64,000 nucleotides of DNA from Bimuria novae-zelandiae CBS 107.79 (lineage: Eukaryota; Ascomycota; Dothideomycetes; Pleosporales; Didymosphaeriaceae), in NCBI GenBank assembly GCA_010015655.1, contig ML976787.1, positions 1-64,000 on the forward strand. The letters are read 5' to 3'. The notes beneath the pieces were generated by a model. The model was not told the DNA's origin and did not search any database. It saw only the letters and a list, made by a program, of their open reading frames with translations. Below, one piece after another: positions 1-10,199 of this stretch (position 1 is its first letter; each line of letters begins with the position of its first letter). The position numbers and the translations under genes are program-made.

Positions 1-85
1 AAAGGAAAATAAGCCATCAGCTCGGTGGCAAACATCAAAAACAAACAAAAGGAAAACAAGCCATCAGCTCAGTGGCAAACATCAA
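1..85 (+). repeat. Tandem duplication, 38-bp unit, period 47
   Basis: Positions 1-38 and 48-85 are near-identical (two C/T or G/A differences). Both copies lie inside the open ORF1 frame, so the unit may be a small in-frame duplication in the ORF1 N-terminal region, or the end of a longer array that continues outside the window. Confidence 0.7.
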
Positions 86-1019
86 ACCTCACACAATATG
101 CAAGAGTATAGCAGGACTCACCCTTAAAGACATACCTACCGCATCACCAATCAACACAGGCTGGGCGATTACCCCAGCAAATGAGAACATCCGGGGCCGA
201 CTTCTAACTCAAGAAAACCAGGAACTTCTAGTAAGAGCGCTAGACAGAGACGCGGTGAGGATCCCAGAACGCTGGACCAACTACGCAGTATAAGGAGTAC
301 CTAGCTCTTTCCGGACCCTGGACAGCACAGAACTACCAACTACTACCTAGCTAGTAGAGGAAGAGGTCTGCTCGCAAACAGGTAAGCAGCTAGTCAGTTA
401 CAGGACCTCACGACATAGGGCGAATCAGCATGGCCTTACCACCTGGATCGTTTCATACAAGGAGCCAGTCCGCTCGTTCCGGCTCTTTAGCACCAGCCAA
501 TTCTCGAAGGAAATCCACAAGCATCCCACCATACAGCGACATAACCCAGGCTGCCAGGGCTACTGCAACGCTGCCCGCTGTACCCGAGTAGCCCGCTGTG
601 CACACTACGGGGACCGCACGGATAGACACCAAGGACAGTACGGAGACAATTGCGCCCACAAAGCTATGTGTGCCAACTGTCATGGCCCTTATCCAGCTAG
701 TCACACTAACTGCCCGGCAGCTCCTCGCCGGGTCAACAGACACATTACTAAGCTTACAAAGACTAAGCTAAAGGCTATCCGTCGCGCAGGCAAAATAGCA
801 CAACAGCACCTCTACAGGATAGTTAAAGTAGCCCTTAAACAGGCAACACTTCAGCCTAAGGCTCCTCCTATGGAGGTATTAGAGATAGTGCCTTCCCACC
901 TTTCTGCCCAGAGGCAAGAAGGAGAAAGCAGGGCTACACCTCCTACAACTACTGCCTCCTATGCATCCTCCTCTACTACTGGCAGAGAAAAGAGACCAAG
1001 GCGGGCTGCCACAGGCTAA
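1..1019 (+). pseudogene. LINE-I ORF1 (nucleic-acid-binding, zinc knuckle), partial
   Basis: The frame is open from the window edge and runs to the TAA at 1017-1019 with a few stops (e.g. 291-293). Around 88-300 it reads ICKSIAGLTLKDI and later GWAITPANENIRG, a segment I recognise from ORF1 of fungal Tad-like LINEs. A Cys/His-rich stretch at about 560-720 ends in CANCHGPYPASHTNC, a CX2CX4HX4C-like knuckle. ORF1 proteins of this clade bind the element RNA. The C-terminal 90 residues are Ser/Thr/Arg-rich. Frame 0 is kept throughout, so the damage is by substitution. The true start is outside the window. Confidence 0.8.
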
Positions 1020-1057
1020 AGGAGCCTTAATATAGAATAACTGTCTACTAGTAGCAT

Positions 1058-4000
1058 TCGTCCACAATTAACTATTTACACTAACCTGTCTACCTCGGAG
1101 AGGGAAGACGCCAGCATAAGTAATGACCCGCCATTATTATACTAGAACACCCTTATAACATCCCAGCTAACACTAGGCATTAACAGCCTAGCCTGTTAAG
1201 TAAATAACTACGTGTATGCTAGGCTAATGTTAGCAGGAGCTTACCCTGGCATATTATAATACTAGAGGTGGCGTTTTAGAAGGGCATAGATATTGTGTGT
1301 GTTTAAGAGCCCTTTACATGTGCCAACTTAAGAACTTCCACCCACCCTGGTTTCACATACCTAGCACCCATTAGCACCTAGAACAGCCCCAACACACCAG
1401 GCTTAGCCCGCCCTAGGGTGATGACCTACATCCGCAAAGGATGCCACCTACGATACCAGGCTAGAGAGAGCCTTAACCACCCAGACATGCTGTAGGCTAT
1501 AGTGAATAGAGTAGTAATACTTAACTGCTACAGACAGCCACACACCCTACACGTTATCTAATACGTCACACATCTTATACCCCCTTAACTCTGCCTTATA
1601 GGAGGAGACTTTAACGCTAGACATGAATCCTTTAAGCCTACTACTACTATAGCTAACAGAGGTGTAGAGCTAGCTAGATAGGCTGCTAACGCGTCTATAG
1701 ACTATATTAGTGTGCTAGGGCAGCTAACACACTACGCTAGCTATGTCCTTAACCTTACCTTCTCTAATATCCTATTTGCCTAGTCTACTGTTGATGCTAG
1801 CATGCACAGCGGCTTAGACTATGAGATAATAGTAACCTCTGTCCCTCTCTCCACACCAGGCACTCCGCATCTAGAATAGTACCACTATAGAGTCCCTAAG
1901 GCAAGCCTACCTAAATTTACTAGGCTGGTAGAAATAGGTGTCCAGAACATCCTAGACCCGCTTGCAACACAGGATGCAGCATAGCTAGAGGAATACATCA
2001 CGCTGCTCACAGAGACCATACAGCACTCTGTACAGACAGCAGGCAAGCTCGACCGCAAGGAAGGCCGCGCTACACTATGGTGGACCAAGGAGTGCAAAAC
2101 TACCTACCAGGCCTATAAACATGCTAGGCTACTCTGCTCTGGCAGTCTACTAGAGGAGAGACAGGCCTTTAAGACTACCGTCCGACAGGCTAAGAGGTAG
2201 TACTAGAGGCATGTCATTAATAATGCTAAGGATAATAAGAACCTGTTTAAGATTATTACCTAGCACAAGCTTACACCAGAGAACTAGGACACTCCTCTTA
2301 TCGTGAACAACAGGACAATATTAGACCCCCTAGAGAAGGCAGAGGCTCTTAGAGAGGAAGTCCTTAACCGGTACACAATAGAGGATAACCTTAGACACTA
2401 CCCAGACTAGGAGAATGCAGATGCCCTCCCGTGGAGCACACATATCTCACTAGAGGAAACTAAACGAAATATAGTAGGGGTCTCGAGCACCTCACCAGGC
2501 ACTAACTACTCTACTATACAACTACTCCGTGCCTGCTGGGCTCAGGTTAGGGAACTTATACAAAGAATCTTCCAGCGATGCCTTAAGCTCAACCACTTCC
2601 TAGCACAGTAGAAGCTTGCCAAAGTAGTAATAATACTAAAGACAGGGAAGATAGACTAAATATTACCCCACTCTTAAAGACCTATAGCGCTTCTCTCTTA
2701 CATTAGAAAGGGACTTAAACGAATAGTGGCTAGACAAATTATGTAGACCGCTATAACACATAAGATTCTTAGCCCCTAGCATAGCGGCGCCCTTTTAAAG
2801 CGCTCTATAGCAGACCTTACTACAGCGTTTACCCACGACACTAAAGCAGCATGGGTACTTAGAAAGCATGTTACTATAGTCACCCTAGATGTTTAAGGCG
2901 CCTTTAATACGCTCCTCAAGAACCGCCTGCTACACTAGATGGCCCAACAGGGCTGGCCACAAAGGACCATGCTCTTTGTAGACTCATTCCTCACTGACCA
3001 GAGGGTTCGGGTCCGCCTTGGACAGGTCACTACCCCTAGCTACCCTGTCGCCTGTGGCACACCCCAAGGCTCGCCTCTCTCCCCTGTCCTATATACACTG
3101 TACCTAGCAGAGCTACTATCTATAGACACAGAACGGAGGTTTGGATATGCAGACGACATATGTCTATACCAGGCCTTACACTCTATAGACGACAACGTCG
3201 AGCTCCTAGCATTAAATCTAAGGCAGATTAGAGCATAGGGCGAGGCTAATAAGGTCACCTTTACCCCAGAAAAGCAGGAAATGATACACCTAACTAGATA
3301 GCGAAGCAGCTACGCACCACTATGTATTATAGATAAGCAGCTTACGATCTACCCTATCCTCCTAGATAGAGAGCACAGCCAGCCAGCCCTGCGTTAATTA
3401 GGAGTGTGGTTTAACCGCAGACTTACCTTTAGATAACATATAGCTACACGCACTACAAAAGCTGCTAGGGTAGCCTATTATATTTGTAGTCTAGCCAGGA
3501 CTACCTATAGACCACCAGCTAGCTCCCTCCGCAAGGCCACTATTACCTGTGTATACCCGTCGCTTCTGTATGGGACTAAATGCTGGTACAGAGGCCGCAC
3601 TAAACAGCTACATACACTCAAACCAGGCAGGCCTTAAGAGGTTAGCGCTTATATTAGATGGCACATAGCTACTATAGATAAGACACTAGCTATAGCAGTA
3701 AGGGGCATTCTACTAGCGTGGAGAACAACCCCTATAGCTGCACTCTTCTAAGACGCCGGACTACTGTCTACAGCAGTAGTACTAGAGGAAGCTAAACTTA
3801 GATTTGCAACCTACTTACGAACTATAGATATAGACTATCCTCTCACTAGGCGCACATTAGTACATATAGTAAACAAGGGCGTAAAAACTGGACAACCCTA
3901 GCGAGTTAAGACAAAAGTCTAATAGATAGCATCTCTTCTACTAGAGATCCTTAGGACTACACTCACAGCCCCTTACTACTTAACTAGCTACCGAACTAAC

Positions 4001-5002
4001 CTAACGCTTGGCATAGACAAGAAGACTGCAGCTAAGGCTTTTAATATATAGTAGGCCTATTTCCTACTACTAGACGTGACTATCTTCTCAGATGGCTCTG
4101 AACAGTACACAAAGGAAGGAGAAAAGCGGGTAACCTATAGCTTTATAGTGTATTAGAATGGAAAGCAACTGTAGACTAGATACGGGTTACTTAACTCTAC
4201 CTCGCACGTCTTTAACGCTAAGGTAGTAGGAGCATGGAGAGGCTTCTAGCACACTATAAGATAACTAGAGTTTAATACCTGTTAAATCTGGCTATATATA
4301 GACAGCACCTTAGTTATATAGTGCCTAAGGGGCGATTCACCCCCCACCTCTTAATGGGCCTTTTTGGAGTGCCATGGCGCTATGAAGACTTACGACGTCT
4401 CTATTAAATGGGCCCCCGGACACCTAGGCATTAAAGGAAATAAGGTAGCAGATAGATTAGCCAACCTAGAAGCCTAACACCTATCACCCCTAACGGGTAA
4501 AGCTGCTCTGCCTACACTCTTAGGCATTAAGACAATTGCCCGTAAGACATTATAACATATATAGCAGATCTGGTGGTCTGACAAAAAGAACAAACTCTCT
4601 AGATAGTATAAAAGCTGGCACCTAGACTATGCACTACGCAGTAGTCTAAAGGAACTAGACCTACTAAGAGCTATCCTAGCTAGACTGCTTTCTATCTAGT
4701 CTAGACATAGGGATTTTGCCTAGTACTACTAAAAGTATAACTACAAGGATGCAAACCTTACCTGCTTATGCAGACAGGACAAGATACTAGAGCACCTTGC
4801 GCTCTGCCGCAAGACCCTAGGGGCCTTTAGTAGATAGCCACTTCGACTACCTACACCACTATCCAGCCGGGCTAACGGCCTGGCGTATACTACGGTGCTG
4901 CTGGGGGATCCAGAGGCCTTTAAAGCCTTCACCCAACTCACATAGTACTACACTAAGATTTGTCCCCGCTAGCTCCTGCAGCCCTGCAACAGCAACAAGT
5001 AA
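1058..5002 (+). pseudogene. LINE-I ORF2: endonuclease, reverse transcriptase, RNase H
   Basis: One frame (frame 2) can be followed from about 1290 to the TAA at 5000-5002. Domains in order: APE-type endonuclease (about 1290-1860: 'QEPFTC' with Q now a stop, CLIGGDFNARHE near 1590-1630, later the SD/YH region); RT (about 2460-3400, with GTPQGSPLSPVLYTLYL near 3058-3108 and the FGYADD catalytic motif near 3140-3157); RNase H (about 4085-4470: SDGSEQ, then IDSTLVI and WAPGHLGIKGNKVADRLA); and a C-terminal CLCRQDKILEHLALC motif near 4767-4811. Most internal stops are TAG at former TGG or CAG. The start is approximate. The catalytic YADD is intact, but the protein cannot be made. Confidence 0.88.
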
Positions 5003-5081
5003 TATAGCACCTAGTAAAAACTAGGTCTAGCATAATAGCTGTAATACTCCCTACCCCTCTTCCTCTCTTTCCCCTCCCCCT

Positions 5082-5120
5082 ACACACACACACACACACA
5101 CACTCGCTCTCTCTCTCTCT
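5082..5120 (+). repeat. (CA)n then (CT)n microsatellite
   Basis: About ten CA units followed by about eight CT units lie in the 3' untranslated part of LINE-I, downstream of a pyrimidine-rich stretch (5041-5080). Confidence 0.9.
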
Positions 5121-5149
5121 TAGCATATAGATGCCTCAAAATGCAAGGA

Positions 5150-5375
5150 AACCACCCTAATGTACATACATCGCTTAGCCTCCCCAACTGGAAGGGGAGC
5201 TATAGTTCCGAAATAGTAGTAATACCCGCGCAGGCAAGAAATACTTTCTAGGGTAGTATATTAGTACTATAATTCTATAGCTTAGCACGTCGTATATGCC
5301 CTTTAGGAGGCAAGATAGTGGACTTAATCCCCATTAAAGAGACGTAAAATGAATACTAACCAACCAACTAACCAC
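5150..5375 (+). repeat. LINE-I 3' terminal segment, copy 1
   Basis: This segment, from CACCCTAATGTACATACA near 5153 to the CTAACCAACCAACT tail, is repeated at about 6060-6300 with mainly C/T and G/A differences. I read it as the 3' UTR and tail used for target-primed reverse transcription. Confidence 0.75.
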
Positions 5376-5640
5376 CTAATCCTACGCACCGAACATCAAC
5401 TTTTCTAGGTTACCAAAAGGTTAATATCCATCAATTTTTCGTTAAAACACGACTTAAATGCCTTCGTAAATCTATTTTCCAGCGTCCTCTTTTAGCTGCA
5501 GGCGTTGTGGCAGGCGCGCTGCCCTATTTTCTCTTTTAGCTCCCTAGTAAGCTGAAATCTTTTCAAAATGGCCCGTGCGCCGCTCAGATTTTCACGTTTA
5601 GTTAAAGGCCACAACTATAGCTAAGATAAGGAGATAGTCG
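5376..5640. other. Unassigned sequence between LINE copies
   Basis: Less RIP-damaged than its surroundings (an AAAATGGCCCGTGCGCCGC stretch near 5566). No frame longer than about 60 codons and no motif that I recognise. It could be the target DNA into which the LINE copies inserted. Confidence 0.4.
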
Positions 5641-6300
5641 TGACACTCCTTACTCTTGCAAGATATAGGCACCTGCTAGGCCTAAATACAAAGGCTCTCT
5701 ATGCGAAGAGCTATGGCACGATTCGACAAAGCACTAGCTCTTAACACCTATAATAATAAGAGCTACCCGCAGCTCTCTAAAGACTAACTATTAGCGTCCC
5801 TAACCTAACACAACACGTAAATAAGGCAGCCAGCCTGGCCTTATATCATACGACTCTTAGGGATAAAGAAGAAGGACAGGCCTGGCTCTACCTTCCTACT
5901 ACACCTATCTCCTTCGACACAGGCATCGCCAAGCCTAGTACAAAGGCTCTCCTCGCGCAGAGCCACGGCTCCAATTCAACAAAGCACTGGCTCTCCATAC
6001 CTATCCACTCTTTCCTTTTCTTTCTTCTCACAGCACTAAACTGCCTCTAAACACACACAAGGGATTCACCCTAATGTACATACACTACTTAGTCTCCCTA
6101 ACGGGAAGGGGAGCTATAGCTTAAAATAGTAGCAATACCCGCGCAGGCAAGAAATGCTTTCTAAGGTAGTATATTAGTACTATAATTCTATAGCTTAGCA
6201 CGTCGTATATACCCTTTAGGAGGCGAGATGGTGGACTTAATCCCTATTAACTAGACGAAAAATAAATACTAACCAACCAACCAACTAACCAACCACCTAA
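5641..6300 (+). mobile_element. 5'-truncated LINE copy (3' end fragment)
   Basis: It ends in the same 3' UTR and CTAACCAACCAACC tail as LINE-I. Within it a segment of about 65 bp (about 5683-5746, with ACAAAGGCTCTC and ACAAAGCACTAGCTCT) recurs in diverged form at 5933-5998, so the fragment may itself be two stacked 5'-truncated insertions. 5' truncation is usual for LINEs. Confidence 0.6.
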
Positions 6301-7294
6301 TCCTAATCCTATCCTTAATAGATTTACCTATAATCAAGAATCAGGCGATAGCTCTTCATTAGGGCTTAGCAATTATAACTAGAGAAAGATAGATAGGCTT
6401 ATACGCTCTATAGTTAAGGATTAGAGTAGTAGAGATATATAAAAGCTTCGTTAGTCGCTCTACTACCTCTCCATGCAAAAGGAGCTACTCCAGCTTAACA
6501 ATAATAGGCTAAGGCAGGCGCTATCAACAAAGAAGAAGCGTAAAAGGAAGGGCAAGAATCTAAATCTTTAACAGCGTTAGGAGTACCATAGTAGATTAGT
6601 TATATAGTTACTAAGGAAGGTAAGGGAGGCACGTTTTCGTTAATCTATTAAGAAGCAGGAGGATAAGCAGCAGCAGCTTTAAAAAGCAAAAATAGCAGAG
6701 CTAAAGAAGGCAGCGAAGCTATATAAGGAGAAAATATAGCAGGAAAAGCGTGCTGCGCGAGATGCAGCTAAGAAGGCGAAGGAAAAGAAGAAGGCTAAAA
6801 AGGCAGCTCAGCGCGCTGCCCAGAAGTCTGCCCGTGACGAAGAAAAAGCTCTATAGTTATCCCAAAAGGGTAAGAGAAAAGCCTCTCAGCCATCTCTATA
6901 GAGTAGAAAGCGTCAGAAACGTGTTTTTAATACTACAGATATTAGGGAGGCCCCAGAGGGTGCATCTACTATTGGAACTAAAGTTGAGTGTAAGAGTTAT
7001 CAGCTATGTAGGCGAAGAAGTCGCCTATATAGGCTAGCGTGCTCCTTCTGTATGCCGGGAAGCACCTGCTTCAACATCTACTACCCTAACCAAATCTACA
7101 CGGCGCGGCCGCAACGTCAAGCTTCCAGATAGATTTAAATAGCGCAAATTAATCGCAAGTATTAATATAGTACTTCCCTAGAAAATCTTATAATAACATT
7201 AATTATAGGTAGTTTTATAGCCTTATTACTAATAGAGCTGTTATGGTGTTGCGCGGGCATTACGCGAATCCGGGCATTACGCGCACGGACACGG
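6301..7294 (+). mobile_element. Pogo-C: 3' part of a pogo/Fot-type DNA transposon
   Basis: The remnant holds the C-terminal coding region of a DDE_1 (pogo/Fot1) transposase and a right terminal repeat. The last 45 bp contain two copies of GGGCATTACGCG at 7255-7266 and 7272-7283, the 17-bp-period arrangement seen at the other pogo ends here. It abuts the TA at 7295-7296, where Pogo-B begins. The N-terminal half and left end are missing. Confidence 0.7.
6310..7135 (+). pseudogene. Pogo-C transposase C-terminal region
   Basis: The reading is NNRLRQALSTKKKRKRKGK near 6498-6555, then a long Lys/Glu/Ala-rich coiled-coil-like stretch (6640-6900, e.g. KRAARDAAKKAKEKKKAKK), and it ends STRRGRNVKLPDRFK at about 7090-7133. 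This layout (ENEGLREAL-TKKKRKKKGK, charged helix, RRGRNVKLP end) is one I know from fungal pogo-family transposases. Several TAG/TAA stops and at least one frameshift between 6990 and 7085. The DDE domain is not present in this copy. Confidence 0.7.
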
Positions 7295-7679
7295 TACCGT
7301 GCCAAGACAGTCAGTGCCTCGCGACAGTCAATGCCTCACCCAACAATACGACCTCCCAACTTCAACGCGTCGCAACCCCACCAACATGGACCTAATTAAG
7401 GCTGCGATTACAGCAATCGAATTACTTAGACTAAGAGAAAAGTTCTTGTATAAAGATTTTGCAAAAAGATTTAGTGTTATAGATTCTACGTTAAGGCGTA
7501 GGCACTAAGGCGTCACATAAGTACGTAAAGTTACTAATATAAATTATTAGAACTTTAGCTAATAACAAGAAAAGGAGCTCCTGTAATATATTATTTATTT
7601 TACTAAACGTAGAGTTCCTCTTATATATTAAATAATATAAAACTTCGCATTATCTATCGCCTAAAAGGACGTCTCTATA
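7295..7679 (+). mobile_element. Pogo-B left part (terminal repeat and transposase N-terminus)
   Basis: It starts at the TA 7295-7296 with a terminal repeat related to that of Pogo-A (GACAGTCAGTGCCTC at 7306-7320 and again, with one change, at 7323-7337). It is cut at 7679 by Gypsy-I and resumes at 22114. The joined sequence aligns by eye with Pogo-A (59942 onward) on both sides of the cut. Confidence 0.85.
7386..7508 (+). pseudogene. Pogo-B transposase, N-terminal HTH fragment
   Basis: The ATG at 7386 opens MDLIKAAITAIELLRLREKF and continues to LRRRH, matching the Pogo-A start at 60032 (MDPIEAAIIAIDSREPRETF). This is the psq-type helix-turn-helix that opens pogo/Fot transposases and binds the terminal repeats. 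The frame ends at a TAA (7506-7508); an RIP origin is plausible. The DDE part follows after the Gypsy-I insertion at 22114. Confidence 0.75.
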
Positions 7680-8155
7680 TGTTACGAGCTCAGGAAACCC
7701 GGATAGTGGCACGACCACAGACGAGGATGAATGGGGGGAAGCAGATGAGGTTGTACTATAGCTAGCCCGTGAGGACTCGCGGGGTCGCTTATGTTAGCCA
7801 GGGTTACGTGACTCTAATCCGATAGTAGCTCTGGATTAAGGTAATCCGCCAAGAGCTTCGAACCACGGTGATCCGCTAAGGGGGCCGGATCACCTAGAGA
7901 CAGAGGAAGAAATAGACTAGTATATAGTATAGAAGATTCTCCTATATTGTTTCCTTCCTTATAGTTAACTTACATATCTTCTATGCGAGTACGTTCTCTA
8001 TATAGACTAATAGTTATTTTACTTTATTATAAAATTAGATTATCTAGCCTCGCGCTAAGTGTCGCATTAACTTATACTACTAAATAATTTATAAAGTACT
8101 ACAATATCTTACTACCCTAACCTAAATTAGAATAAGGTGTAAGAGCCTTATAACA
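7680..8155 (+). repeat. Gypsy-I 5' LTR
   Basis: Begins TGTTACGAG and ends TTATAACA; same length (476 bp) as the 3' copy. It contains a short repeated motif GATCCGC(C/T)AAG near 7846-7880 with an inverted GGATCACC next to it. Confidence 0.92.
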
Positions 8156-8191
8156 CTTTAACTACCCTATAATATAATAGCAGGACCTAGC

Positions 8192-9200
8192 TCGACCACC
8201 GCAGCCCTAGCACCTAAGGAGAAGACCCTAAGAGAAATAGTTATTAAATAAGTAGCCTAGATAGCCTAGCTACAGGAAATTATTAACCATATAAATAAGA
8301 AGATAAGTAAATAGGAAGATGCGAAATATTAACCTAAGGTCCTAAAGCCTAAACCTTACTCTAGAAAGGGTTACCTAGGAATATTCCTAACGCAGATAGA
8401 ACTATTTATTTATTATAACCTAGGGAGGTTTAATACAGAATAAGATAAGATCTTAGTTACCTGTATAAATATACAAGATAAGGTAGCTATATAGGCTAGA
8501 CTAATAATTAATAACTTCCTTAAGAATAGCAAGTTAGAGGATTATAATTTAGACGCCACTAAGGATGCCTTTAAGGACTAAGAGTCCTTTTATAAGGCCG
8601 TAAAAAGGATATTTAGCACTATAGATAAAGGATATTAGGCAGAAATACGCCTCTAACGCCTATAATAGGAGAAATTAGCGGTACTCTACACCTTAGAGTT
8701 TAAATAGATAGTGGCAGAACTTAATAGATAGGGAGAAGCCCTACTTATAATCGCCTACTATAATAGGCTAAAAGAGTTAGTTAAGGATAAACTAGTCTAC
8801 TAAGGAAAAGCAGACAATCTAGAAAAACTTATAAATAATACTATTAAAGCAGATAATCGCCTGTATAAGCGAAAGCTAGAAAAATAGCATAGTACCTAAC
8901 TACTTTTTAAAAAGGAGAATAACACTAGACCCGCAGGAAGGGACTAAGATAGAGATGTTATTATAACTAACGAAGCCTAATAGTACAAGAAGAAAAATGG
9001 CAGAGGAAAGCAGTTATATAAACCTAAAAAAGGCTACTAGGGCAGAAATAGCATCTCGCAGGAAGAATAAGAATAGAGGTTTAAGGATAAAGCCTGCCTC
9101 TAATATAGTAAATAGGGCTACTTCGCCAAGGATTGTAAAGGTTAGGAGACTAAGGTTAATATAACTAACCTCCTATAAGTGGCTATAGCCACCCTCGTGC
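8192..9200 (+). pseudogene. Gypsy-I gag
   Basis: Followed through many TAG stops, the frame gives a Retrotrans_gag-like core (FNTE-DKILVTCINIQDKVA near 8435-8485) and a zinc knuckle near 9098-9140 reading C-L-x-Y-S-K-x-G-Y-F-A-K-D-C, where the CxxCxxxGHxxxxC histidine and second Cys are now Tyr (TGC to TAC and CAC to TAC, both RIP-type). Gag would form the particle shell and bind RNA. Confidence 0.75.
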
Positions 9201-10199
9201 CAGCAGAGGCGGAGGAAATAGATCTTATATAAGAGATCCTAGAACTAGTAAAGGAATAAGGAGAAGGATAAAAGACCCTCTATAAATACTAGATTTTTTA
9301 ATAACTAGTAGATAACACCTGCTAGATATATAATAGCACGCTATATTACTTGTCTTAGTGTAAGGTAAAGGTGATTGTCTAAGGACTATATGTGTGGGAC
9401 GCCTATTGGCTAGCAGAGAAACTACAGGGGCGCCCAAAACAGTACCTACACTAGGTTACGATACAAGAGTAGCACGAGTACGTCAAGTAGTGGCAGTGCA
9501 CACGAAAAGGATGCTAATAGCACTCTAAGGCCTAAGTTAAAGCTTCTTACCTTCTAAGGAGCTTAAAGTACTATAGGCTTAAAAAAAGTTAGTGCAGCGT
9601 ACCTAATAACTACTATAAGTACTTTTTACTCTACTAGACTAAGCACTATAAGTAGAATAAGTAGTATTAATATTTTAATAGCACTTGTAAGATATATAGG
9701 TAATAGAAGTTCGAGACAGGCTAGTTCCCTTAGGGCCTAGACCCCCGCGACACTAGTATAATAATAAGAAACACGCAGCTAGGAAAGGATACAAAGTACT
9801 TAATAATTAAATAAAACTAATATAACTTATAGTGCTTCGCGCATCTAAGCCTATAAGAGGAGGCAGCCTCCTCTAAAAGCTGCCTAGGGCACAGCGCATT
9901 GGCCCAGAACGAATATCTTACCTTAAATTGCCTATAGCACGGGAACTAGGGGGTATACAAATCTAATAGAATTAGAGAGACCTACGCGCTGTATTAATAA
10001 TAATATAAGTAGCACTAGGTTAAAGAAGTCTTAAAGCTAGCCTAGCTTAAAGGATAGATCTAAGAGGCGGAAGCCTTATAGGAGGGCTAAAACGAGTCTA
10101 AGGACTCTAAGGACTTAAAAAACTAGATTATTACTAAGTAATAAGCTATACTAGTAATAGTGCGATTATTATAGCTTATTAAGTTAATACTTGCTAAGT

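Larger units (their letters stand above)
1..5375 (+). mobile_element. LINE-I, Tad-type non-LTR retrotransposon, 5' end outside window, RIP-damaged
   Basis: Two consecutive reading frames (ORF1 with zinc knuckles; ORF2 with endonuclease, RT, RNase H and a C-terminal Cys motif) are followed by a 3' region with CA/CT microsatellites and a tail of CTAACCAA-type repeats near 5345-5375. This order is that of Tad1/I-clade LINEs of ascomycetes. Both frames stay in register over kilobases and are broken almost only by TAG/TAA, which suggests C-to-T decay rather than indels. The 3' segment (about 5150-5375) recurs at about 6060-6300. The left end lies beyond the window. Confidence 0.9.
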
